From Bacteroidales bacterium (GTDB taxonomy: Bacteria; Bacteroidota; Bacteroidia; Bacteroidales; P3), in NCBI GenBank assembly GCA_017561155.1, contig JAFZDP010000025.1, positions 1 to 34,991 of the forward strand: a stretch of 34,991 bases of DNA, written 5' to 3'. The stretch's first letter is position 1, and the number at the start of each line of letters is the position of its first letter. Below the pieces are notes generated by a model, which saw only the letters and a program-made list of their open reading frames with translations, made no database searches and had not been told where the DNA came from. Made by a program: the position numbers and the translations under genes. Below, one piece after another: positions 1 to 5,767 of the stretch.

Positions 1-203
1 ATCTAAGCATTAAGCGTAACTTACCGTTGCTATTTACTTGGTACGATAACATAGAGATGAAAATACCAAACACCACCAATCTTATCGATGGACATTTCTC
101 GCAACTCAAACGAATGTTACGTTCTCATAATGGTCTAAAGAGAGAGAGACATAATAAGCTCGTTATTGGGTTTTTTGAGGCATCAAAGGGAATTACCCAA
201 TAA
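1..203 (+). pseudogene. C-terminal end of a DDE transposase (cut by window edge)
   Basis: An open frame enters from the left edge and ends at TAA 201-203, giving 66 residues with no start in the window. The reading includes RNLPLLFTWYDN, then IPNTTNLIDGHFSQLK and RSHNGLKRERHNKL. The NTTN-(I/L)-(D/E)-G-x-F-S-x-L-K stretch followed by a basic 'HxGL' segment is the usual C-terminal end of IS256/MULE-like transposases, where the acidic residue after NTTN is the last catalytic one (here it would be the D of LIDG). Whether the rest of the gene is intact cannot be seen. The family is assigned from motif memory; the exact IS subgroup is uncertain. Typed as partial only because the window cuts it. Confidence 0.7.
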
Positions 204-238
204 AAAAAGGCTGTCGCAGCTGACAGCCTTTTTATTGG
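198..238. terminator. Bidirectional intrinsic terminator
   Basis: A stem of AAAAAGGCTGTC (204-215) and GACAGCCTTTTT (222-233) encloses a 6-base loop, and CCAATAAA/TTATTGG extends it outward with a small bulge. It ends the transposase transcript on the plus strand and, with a T run on the opposite strand, would also end the minus-strand transcript starting near 305. Confidence 0.85.
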
Positions 239-306
239 TACAAAACCCTATCGATTATTCCTTGAGGAGTTGTTTCCCAGCAGAGCTCCTTTCCGCTTCA
301 TCGATA
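204..306 (-). ncRNA. Candidate small structured RNA
   Basis: On the minus strand a full-consensus promoter (310-340) is followed by about 100 bases with no sensible ORF and then by the intrinsic terminator at 204-233. Just downstream of the expected start, CTATCGAT (306-299) can pair with ATCGATAG (254-247), closing a domain that contains AGGAG...CTCCT. Promoter, closing helix and terminator together form a complete small transcription unit. I cannot match it to a named RNA family; the signal recognition particle RNA core motif is absent. It may also be a passenger of the adjacent transposon. Confidence 0.5.
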
Positions 307-309
307 GTG

Positions 310-340
310 CAAAAGTACGACTATTTATTCAAATAGCAAA
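310..340 (-). promoter_or_regulatory. Bacteroidetes-type promoter (minus strand)
   Basis: On the minus strand TTTG (340-337), 19 bases, then TACTTTTG (317-310). It points into the candidate small RNA. The block TTGAATAAATAGT next to the -7 box recurs in the promoter at 4259-4290. Confidence 0.75.
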
Positions 341-358
341 ATTCCCATAAAAAAAAAC

Positions 359-419
359 AGCCTAAATTTTGTCCATTAGTGAACATTCTCTCAAAAATAG
401 CCTAATTTTTGTCCATTAC
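359..419. repeat. Direct repeat, two 20-bp copies
   Basis: AGCCTAAATTTTGTCCATTA (359-378) and AGCCTAATTTTTGTCCATTA (400-419) differ at one base and lie 41 bases apart. They follow the transposase fragment and could be terminal or subterminal repeats of that element, but the other end of the element is outside the window, so this is inference. Confidence 0.6.
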
Positions 420-752
420 ACCTAAGTTTCAATAAGAAATGCAACATCTCGAATAAAAAAGGAGCATTAAAAATATTTTTTTCCAACAAATAAAGATTTC
501 GGCAAAAAAAATACAACGTTGCGATGGCATCATCGACGAAGTCAAAGCACTTGTAAAAGTTTAAGGCAACTTATACAGAAAAACCGCTGAATTTCTGCAA
601 AAACTGCAAATATTTGGCCGAAAAAGCAGCATGAAAGGCTCTTTTTTGAAGGTGTAAAATGGCCGAAAAAACAATAATTTTAAAATAAAGTTATCAACAG
701 CTTGAAGCATAGAAAGTTCGCGTCTATTTGGATGCGTTTTTTTTAGGGTATT
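420..752. other. Intergenic DNA, no gene seen
   Basis: No supported ORF. The stretch about 498-562, read on the minus strand, resembles part of the 270-bp miniature element at 28624-28893: both contain GACTTCGTCGATG, a TGC(C/T)ATCGC and AACGTTG followed by a T run. The words GGCCGAAAAA recur near 617 and 661. Otherwise AT-rich and featureless. Confidence 0.5.
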
Positions 753-778
753 TACACCGGTGTAGATACTGTATCTAC
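753..778. promoter_or_regulatory. Two overlapping palindromes upstream of the HU-like gene
   Basis: TACACCGGTGTA (753-764) is a perfect 12-bp palindrome and overlaps GTAGATAC-T-GTATCTAC (762-778), an 8-bp inverted repeat. They lie about 125 bases upstream of the promoter's -33 region, so an operator role for some regulator is possible but unproven. Confidence 0.35.
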
Positions 779-902
779 GATTATTTAAACGCTAATAACT
801 TTTTTGCATGTTTCAGCCACTTAGCCGGCGCGAAAGTTATTGCCCGGAAATGGTAAAATATTGAGTTATTAACAGATATGAGGAGTTTGAAAACTTTAAA
901 AA

Positions 903-934
903 CTTGCGTAACGGCGAATTATGTTGTATCTTTG
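903..934 (+). promoter_or_regulatory. Promoter of the HU-like gene
   Basis: CTTG (903-906), 20 bases, then TATCTTTG (927-934), a strong Bacteroidetes -33/-7 pair. Transcription should start near 940, which rules out the longer upstream reading frame beginning at 878. Confidence 0.8.
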
Positions 935-1015
935 CAAACAATATATGAAGAACTATTTCAAACCGAGAGACAGTTGTTCCTCGGGGTTCTTCAAACTATA
1001 ATAATTATATATTGT

Positions 1016-1555
1016 ATGATTAAACTAAAAGCGATGCAAAGACCAATGACAAAGATTGGCAGCAAAGAAACAGAACTGAAATATGTTCTGCAGTTATTAT
1101 CCTCGGGCCGGATAGGCGAGAAAGAGGTAGTGAAATTTTGTAGCAAACACACCAACGTACCACAGGCAACTGTGCGAGCTGTATTGGATAGTTTTTGTCA
1201 AACTATCGAGTATCATCTTTCGTTGGGATATAGTGTCAAACTTGGAGATGTGGGAATTTTCTACCCTACCATTTCCTACAAGGCTGTTGACGACAACACC
1301 AAGGCCGGCTTGGCACAGCTGGAAAAGATTAATATCCGTTTTCGCCCCAATGTTTTGCTGACAGAGGCAGTGAACAAGGCCGAAAAAGAGTCTGTCGGTG
1401 TCTATAAAATAGTAGATTACGAAAAGGGATTCTACCAAGAAGTAGGTAAAAAAGAGTTGGGAGACGATTCCGGCAACGAGGGTAATACAGATGAAACACC
1501 TTCGGGTGGTACGGGCGGAGGAAATACCGATACAGGAGGAGGCTTTGAGGGTTAG
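1016..1555 (+). CDS. HU/IHF-like DNA-binding protein
   Basis: 179-residue protein of the HU-like nucleoid family found in Bacteroidetes, expected to bind and bend DNA. The frame is open back to 878, but that start lies upstream of the -7 box. The start MIKLKAMQRP at 1016 matches the usual family beginning (MIKYK-type basic strand). The core includes a helical part up to about residue 75 (KEVVKFCSKHTNVPQATVRAVLDSF, shown here in outline only by residues 34-55) and LGDVGIFYPTISYKAV, then IRFRPN, the family's conserved 'RFxP' arm. The C-terminal 30 residues are low complexity, rich in Gly, Thr, Asn and Asp, a common tail in this family. It is a single-gene unit with its own promoter and terminator. 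Specific targets cannot be told from sequence. Confidence 0.85.
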   Translation: MIKLKAMQRPMTKIGSKETELKYVLQLLSSGRIGEKEVVKFCSKHTNVPQATVRAVLDSFCQTIEYHLSLGYSVKLGDVGIFYPTISYKAVDDNTKAGLAQLEKINIRFRPNVLLTEAVNKAEKESVGVYKIVDYEKGFYQEVGKKELGDDSGNEGNTDETPSGGTGGGNTDTGGGFEG

Positions 1556-1592
1556 ACTTCGCTAACGTACAGGTTGTAAATAACCATTTTTG

Positions 1593-1626
1593 AGGCGTCG
1601 ATGATGTGTAGTCGATGCCTTTTTTG
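1593..1626 (+). terminator. Intrinsic terminator of the HU-like gene
   Basis: AGGCGTCGA (1593-1601) pairs with TCGATGCCT (1612-1620) with one G-U pair, followed by a T run (1620-1625). Confidence 0.8.
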
Positions 1627-1676
1627 TATATATAGGGCAAAAAAACAGTAAAATACTTATCTTTGAGGCAAAATTT

Positions 1677-1820
1677 GAGTTAAGGCAAAAAAGTTTTTGA
1701 CCTAACTCAAAAAATATTTTGAGTTAAGTCGGCCAAAAACGATGACTTAACTCGGAGAAAATTTTGAGTTAACTCAAAATTCCCGCAGAGTTAACTTAGG
1801 CATGGCATCAGACCTAACTC
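1677..1820. repeat. Cluster of GAGTTAA-type words in both orientations
   Basis: GAGTTAA or its complement, or the near-form CCTAACTC, occurs at about 1677, 1701, 1721, 1746, 1766, 1771 and 1788, and again at 1813. The pair at 1766-1775 forms GAGTTAACTC, a perfect palindrome. Adjacent copies can form several alternative hairpins. No gene lies in the stretch. Confidence 0.6.
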
Positions 1821-2250
1821 AGCCGAATATAAAAGCCTATTCATTCACGCAACCCATCATATATCCAACCCAAAACCACCACACTTTGCCACCAAAAGTG
1901 TCGTACTTTTACACTGAAACTGCCATAGTTTTGTTCCGAAACTATGGTAGTTTTGATGGCTAAATGGCATAGTCTTATCTCGAAAATTACCATTGTTTAT
2001 TGGCTAAAATGTCTGTGAGCTTCGCCATGTTATGAATACAACGAAACCCTATTGTGCGACAAACGATAATAGGGTGTGATGACTTTGGTACTATACTATC
2101 ATTTTGGGGACAATATTTTTGCTGATTATCTTGCGTATGTGAGATAAATTGTTTACTCTTGCAAATCCAAAATTATAGTAAAATACATATAGGAAGGTTT
2201 TTTATTTTCTGTGATATGGTATTAGAATCTACCTTTTATAAAATATAAGC
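1821..2250. other. Intergenic DNA with hairpins, no gene seen
   Basis: A 15-bp stem with one G-U pair (1917-1931 with 1939-1953, loop TGTTCCG) is the strongest structure. ACCCTATT (2046-2053) pairs with AATAGGGT (2068-2075). Neither is followed by a long T run. No supported ORF. Confidence 0.5.
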
Positions 2251-3269
2251 TACCCGTTAGTTGAATTAATCTAGAGCATATTTGATATGAGATATTGGTT
2301 TACCTAATGAATAATTGACATATTACATAATAGTGAAAGCACTTATTTTACTAATAATTTTGGTCATAAATCCCTTTATTTGTTTTGCATAGTTTCTATT
2401 AAGCATGAATTGGTCAACGAATTGCGAGAAATCGGTTTCGATACGTTTTCTAGCTTTTGCATAAGGTATAAATATTGGTTTCCAGTTCTTTTAATTCAAT
2501 CTATGTGGTACTTCCAACTCTATTTTGGCTTCTTCGAACAGGTTCAATTGCATAGTTTTACTGATGTATCCTCTATCTCCAATTATTGTGCAATCATGAT
2601 AATCATATTTTACATCATTTAGATAATTGATGTCATGAACGTTGGCTTTTGTAATATCATAGGAATGAATAACACCGCAGACTGCATGTAACTTATATCC
2701 ATAATAGTATGTATTTTGAGACGCACAATATCCAAAAGAAGGAGAAGTGTCGTGGTTCTTTTTTCAAATTTACATCTTGAAGCTCTTGATTTTCTACAAA
2801 TTTCAATTGGTTTAGAATCAATACAAAAATATGTTTCATTACCATCTATTTCATTGGCAATACGTTCTCTAATTATATTGCATAATTTACTGGTTTTCTT
2901 ACGTCGGGCATTGTATTGTCGTCTTGAAATAAGGTTTGGAAATTCAGTTTTGTACGATTGAAGCCTTACGAATAAACAATTTTCACTATCTATACTCATA
3001 GCTTCAGCTGTTAATGAAAGAGCAATCACTTCGAGGTCTGAAAATTTAGGAACAACGCCTCTTTTAGTTGTATTTCCAAATTCGTTGACCAAATTTTTTG
3101 AGTATTGCTTGCATATCTCAAAAAATTTTCCGTATTTTATGCAAAAGTTGTGTGTCATTTCAATTATAGGTATTTAATTGATTTTTACTACAAAAATACG
3201 AAAAAAATAATTGACATACACAACTTTTTCAGATAGAAAATTTAAAGATTTTAATTCAACCAACGGGTA
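2251..3269 (-). mobile_element. IS982-family insertion sequence, inactive
   Basis: The element is bounded by 19-bp inverted repeats: TACCCGTTAGTTGAATTAA at 2251-2269 and, at 3251-3269, the complement of TACCCGTTGGTTGAATTAA (one mismatch). The ACCCGTT tip and the roughly 1.02-kb length are typical of the family. It holds one transposase gene, broken by a frameshift and a stop. I see no clear target-site duplication, which suits an old insertion. Confidence 0.88.
2323..3158 (-). pseudogene. IS982-family transposase, frameshifted and with an internal stop
   Basis: Read on the minus strand from 3158, the N-terminal part (PKFSDLEVIALSLTAEAMS, NLISRRQYNARRKK, YFCIDSKPIEICR) is standard for the family and contains the first catalytic Asp in CIDSKP. 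At about 2755-2762 the frame shifts; the continuing frame reads NHDTSPSFGYCASQNTYYYG, then VHDINYL, GDRGYISKTMQL (second Asp) and RKRIETDFSQF (catalytic Glu), ending at 2323. A TAA at 2493-2491 interrupts RLN-stop-KNWKP, where homologues usually have Gln. All three DDE residues survive, but the two lesions prevent a full-length product, so the copy should not be active on its own. Combined length of about 278 codons is near the usual size. Confidence 0.9.
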
Positions 3270-3292
3270 TAATACAATAAAAAGTTAATTCT

Positions 3293-3300
3293 TACGTTTG
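3293..3300 (+). promoter_or_regulatory. Probable -7 box TACGTTTG
   Basis: The box matches TAnnTTTG and lies 35 bases before the next start codon. The expected -33 position falls at the junction with the IS982 element (ends 3269) and has no TTTG, so the insertion may have replaced the upstream part of the promoter. Confidence 0.5.
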
Positions 3301-3334
3301 CACCCTAGAATAACTAACAATCAAATTATAACTA

Positions 3335-3952
3335 ATGAAAATAATAAAAGAAAAAGATCAAATGCCGGTACTTCCGGAAAAAGAGGGGTACGTAGCTGTT
3401 GAGAAATTTGTCAACAGCGTTTCGCTCAATATTTGGAGCGCTGCTATCGGATTACCATTGATTATTGTTACATTGACAGTACATATTGCCATCTGGCAAG
3501 ACGTACTACTTGATGGTTTACTTTCCAAACCAATAATATGGCTTTATGGTATAATCTTGTTAAGTATTGCAGATATTGCCATCATGTTTATCTTCGAGTT
3601 GCTCCACGGTATCACATGGTGTATAATAGGAAACATCCCATTCAACCGTATGCGTTTCGGCTTTGCCGGTAATGGATTGGTATTTCAATGCCGCATCAAT
3701 AGCGAACTGATAACCAAACGAACATATATCCGTGGCTTGATAATTCCGGATCTTATTTTAGGTTTTACACTCACTGTACTCGGGATAGGTATAAACAGCC
3801 TTGTATGCACAATAATTGGTAGCTCAGTGCTAATGTGTTCCATCTCCGATATAATGATTGCAAAAAAGATTAAAGACGAGAGTAATGATAGCTTAATTTA
3901 TATTCACCCCCAAGAGGCCGGTTGTTTTGTTTATCAAAAATGTGATGAATGA
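3335..3952 (+). CDS. DUF3267-like membrane protein with altered HExxH motif
   Basis: 205-residue protein with four likely membrane segments (about residues 36-56, 69-90, 133-150 and 153-170). The arrangement, including ELLHGITW in the second segment, FNRMRFGF, QCR, a conserved 'P-x-LILG' segment and the ending HPQEAGCFVY, is that of the DUF3267 'putative zincin peptidase' family. Family members normally carry HELxHG; here the first His is Phe (FELLHG, TTC codon), so a zinc ligand is missing and protease activity is doubtful. The gene stands alone between the IS982 element and a strong terminator. The product sits in the inner membrane. Its biological role is unknown. Confidence 0.7.
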   Translation: MKIIKEKDQMPVLPEKEGYVAVEKFVNSVSLNIWSAAIGLPLIIVTLTVHIAIWQDVLLDGLLSKPIIWLYGIILLSIADIAIMFIFELLHGITWCIIGNIPFNRMRFGFAGNGLVFQCRINSELITKRTYIRGLIIPDLILGFTLTVLGIGINSLVCTIIGSSVLMCSISDIMIAKKIKDESNDSLIYIHPQEAGCFVYQKCDE

Positions 3953-4000
3953 TTCGATAGTTACCATAACATTTTGAGGTGTGTGTAAATGAGTAATCAA

Positions 4001-4049
4001 CAAAAGGAACACCAAAAGTCTCGCAATGAGATTTTGGGTGTTCCTTTTG
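4001..4049. terminator. Intrinsic terminator after the DUF3267-like gene
   Basis: CAAAAGGAACACC (4001-4013) pairs with the complementary arm GGTGTTCCTTTTG (4036-4048), and TCTC/GAGA extends the helix inside. AT runs on both sides allow use in either direction. Confidence 0.8.
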
Positions 4050-4258
4050 TTGTAATCCCCCATGTGGCAAACGTTGCAACCGGTCTTTTCCAAACAAAGT
4101 GAAAAAGTATTCCATCAGCCACTTGTGACAATAGTTCCCAGATGATTTCCAAATTTTAAAACATAGATTATAAACAATATAATAATCTGGAAAATAAACA
4201 TATAACAAGGAGGTAAATAATGTAATAATGGAGTCTAAATGTTAAAATAGTCTATTTA
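4050..4258. other. Intergenic DNA, nothing supported
   Basis: AT-rich stretch between the terminator at 4001-4049 and the promoter at 4259. No ORF, clear hairpin or repeat is evident. Confidence 0.5.
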
Positions 4259-4290
4259 TTTGAATCTTTTGAATAAATAGTGTACTTTTG
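4259..4290 (+). promoter_or_regulatory. Strong Bacteroidetes-type promoter
   Basis: TTTG (4259-4262), 20 bases, TACTTTTG (4283-4290). The TTGAATAAATAGT block before the -7 box is shared with the minus-strand promoter at 310-340. Transcription would start near 4297, just before a strongly foldable RNA. Confidence 0.8.
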
Positions 4291-4302
4291 CAGATTGAAA
4301 AT

Positions 4303-4381
4303 TCTAGCAAAATAATAAAGGTAGGTTCTCTATTTTGTTAGAAAATGAATTTTTAGAACCTACCTATAGTTAATAACTATA
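4303..4381 (+). ncRNA. Candidate pseudoknot RNA or structured leader
   Basis: TCTAGCAAAATA (4303-4314) can pair with TATTTTGTTAGA (4331-4342) as 12 pairs with one G-U. GGTAGGTTCT (4320-4329), in the loop of that helix, can pair perfectly with AGAACCTACC (4355-4364). The two helices interleave, which gives an H-type pseudoknot with connecting loops of 5, 1 and 12 bases, or alternatively two mutually exclusive hairpins. A third hairpin, TATAGTT-AAT-AACTATA, follows directly (4365-4381). The structure starts within about 10 bases of the predicted transcription start. It may be a small RNA or the 5' leader of the gene at 4607. Confidence 0.5.
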
Positions 4382-4497
4382 ATGGCATTGTTGATACTTT
4401 ATATAAAAAAGAAATTAAAACTACATATATGTATGATTTGAAGAATGGATTTAAAGAGTTGGCTAAAGATTCTATTGAATATGGAACTCAATACTAG
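4357..4497 (+). other. Short open stretch of protein-like composition, no clear start
   Basis: The frame 4357-4497 reads NNYNGIVDTLYKKEIKTTY and then MYDLKNGFKELAKDSIEYGT before a TAG. The only ATG is at 4429, giving 22 residues. It looks like the remains of a gene or a very small peptide; I recognise no family. The first part overlaps the predicted pseudoknot. Confidence 0.25.
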
Positions 4498-4606
4498 TTT
4501 TGCTGATTTTCTAATTTTGTAAATATCAAAAAACAATAAAATATACAAAGTTGAGAATAGAGGTAAGTTAATCCATCAAACAATTTATGTATTTGATAAT
4601 CTAGAT

Positions 4607-5185
4607 ATGAAAGCAATCAATAAAAAGAATTATAAAAATATACTATTATTAATAATAGGCATCATATCTGCTATTACTAGTTTTATAGCAGATGAAGAAT
4701 TGTACTACTATGCGGAAAATAAATTTCCTCACGCCAAAATTTTAGGATTTGCAGAAGTGACAAACATGCATTCAATATCGAATATTTTTCCCGACTGTGT
4801 AGATTTACGCGACGATGGTCTGCCCATTATTACTAAAGATTGTGTTCCTCGTGGATATAGCACTATTAAGGTCGATAGTATTATTTCGTATGGCTTTAAC
4901 GATAGTATTATAGTCGCTCAATTTTTGTCTGCCGAAGGTAAGGAATATTATGCTGTAAGTATGCCTTTTATATATCAGCCTACAATTATTCTTTCGGATA
5001 CAATAACAGAGACGAATCCGGTGAAGAAATTTGCTTTAACTAAGTGGGTTACTAATCCTCATTGTGCTCCTTATAAATTGTTGATGGCAAGAAATTGCTC
5101 TATGGTTGTATTCTTTTTGATGTTAGTGTTAGGCCTACGACGAATAATTACAGATGCGTTAAACTCTAAACGTAAATGTTTGTAA
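4607..5185 (+). CDS. Hypothetical membrane-anchored protein
   Basis: 192 residues, no family recognised. After a basic start (MKAINKKNYK) comes a hydrophobic segment at about residues 11-28, and a second one lies at about 162-178 before a basic C-terminus (KRKCL). The intervening region of about 130 residues (with PDCVDLRDDGLPI and DSIISYGFND) would face the periplasm, making a protein with two membrane segments and one soluble loop domain. Four of its Cys residues fall in that loop or at its edge. It is preceded by a 310-base leader from the promoter at 4259 that contains the candidate pseudoknot. Start chosen as the first ATG of the frame. Codon use is AT-rich like the surrounding accessory DNA. 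Confidence 0.6.
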   Translation: MKAINKKNYKNILLLIIGIISAITSFIADEELYYYAENKFPHAKILGFAEVTNMHSISNIFPDCVDLRDDGLPIITKDCVPRGYSTIKVDSIISYGFNDSIIVAQFLSAEGKEYYAVSMPFIYQPTIILSDTITETNPVKKFALTKWVTNPHCAPYKLLMARNCSMVVFFLMLVLGLRRIITDALNSKRKCL

Positions 5186-5410
5186 AGTATAAATAAGCCA
5201 CTCAGAATAATATTCTCTTTTGTAGGGCTAAAAATTGTAAGAAATTAGTAGAAATTTCTCTGAGAATGTTGGAATACTTCTTTGATAATACTTTCTTTGT
5301 GTACATTGATATTTTTTTTCTGTATTTTGCACAGTAGTCAATATTGTGTATAATAAAAAAGTATTGAAACGAACGTTTAATGGAGTGTTTACTTATTTTG
5401 GTTGAAACAA

Positions 5411-5446
5411 AAAAAGCGAAACATCTTTTTTGATATTTCGCTTTTT
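5411..5446 (-). terminator. Intrinsic terminator downstream of tRNA-Leu
   Basis: AAAAAGCGAAACATC (5411-5425) pairs with GATATTTCGCTTTTT (5432-5446) with one mismatch. On the minus strand it lies five bases after the tRNA and is followed by a T run. Confidence 0.8.
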
Positions 5447-5450
5447 CTTG

Positions 5451-5535
5451 TACTCCGGGCGGGACTTGAACCCGCACGACCGCAATGGTCACAGGATTTT
5501 AAGTCCTGCGTGTCTACCAATTCCACCACCAGAGC
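5451..5535 (-). tRNA. tRNA-Leu (anticodon TAA)
   Basis: On the minus strand the gene runs from GCTCTGG to CCGGAGT plus discriminator A, 85 bases. The acceptor pairs throughout, allowing two G-U pairs. The D arm (GGTGGAATTGGTAGACAC) and T arm (GCGGGTTCAAGTCCCGC) are normal. The anticodon stem CAGGA/TCCTG encloses CTTAAAA, anticodon TAA. The long variable arm (TGACC...GGTCG) identifies a class II tRNA and, with the anticodon, leucine. The CCA end is not encoded. Confidence 0.95.
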
Positions 5536-5576
5536 AGACCTTGTTCACGATATTTACTCTCTTTCGTGTTTTGTGC

Positions 5577-5602
5577 AAAAAAAACCCGAATTATCTTCGG
5601 GT
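5577..5602 (-). terminator. Terminator between tRNA-Gly and tRNA-Leu
   Basis: On the minus strand ACCCGAA (5602-5596) pairs with TTCGGGT (5590-5584), followed by an unbroken T run (5583-5577). It ends tRNA-Gly transcripts before tRNA-Leu, unless transcription reads through. Confidence 0.75.
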
Positions 5603-5611
5603 ATTCTTTTG

Positions 5612-5684
5612 AGCGGAAAACGAGACTCGAACTCGCGACCCCAACCTTGGCAAGGTTGTGCTCTACCAACTGAGCTATTTCCGC
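5612..5684 (-). tRNA. tRNA-Gly (anticodon GCC)
   Basis: 73 bases on the minus strand, GCGGAAA to TTTCCGC plus discriminator T. D arm GCTCAGTTGGTAGAGC, anticodon stem CAACC/GGTTG with loop TTGCCAA (anticodon GCC), T arm GCGAG-TTCGAGT-CTCGT with normal TTCGA. All arms pair. CCA is not encoded. Confidence 0.95.
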
Positions 5685-5729
5685 TTTCTCGTTGTTGAAA
5701 CACTCACGTTTGTGTCTCATTTACGTTTG

Positions 5730-5761
5730 CAAAGATACGACTTTTTTCAATACTGACCAAA
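5730..5761 (-). promoter_or_regulatory. Promoter of the tRNA-Gly/tRNA-Leu unit
   Basis: On the minus strand TTTG (5761-5758), 20 bases, TATCTTTG (5737-5730). Full-consensus, as expected for a stable RNA gene. It overlaps the 3' flank of mutS by a few bases only. Confidence 0.85.
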
Positions 5762-5767
5762 TTTTTT

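Noticed and set aside
204..306. Signal recognition particle RNA or 6S RNA for the candidate small RNA
   Set aside because: The conserved SRP apical motif with the GGAAG tetraloop is absent and the unit is much shorter than 6S RNA.
878..1015. Upstream extension of the HU-like gene
   Set aside because: The extended frame covers the promoter's -33 and -7 boxes, and the family begins with the MIKxK segment at 1016.
1821..2250. Hairpin at 1917-1953 as an intrinsic terminator
   Set aside because: The stem is long, but there is no T run on either strand right after it and no gene ends nearby.
2251..3269. Intact IS982 element
   Set aside because: The transposase frame shifts near 2755-2762 and has a TAA at 2491-2493, so full-length protein is not made.
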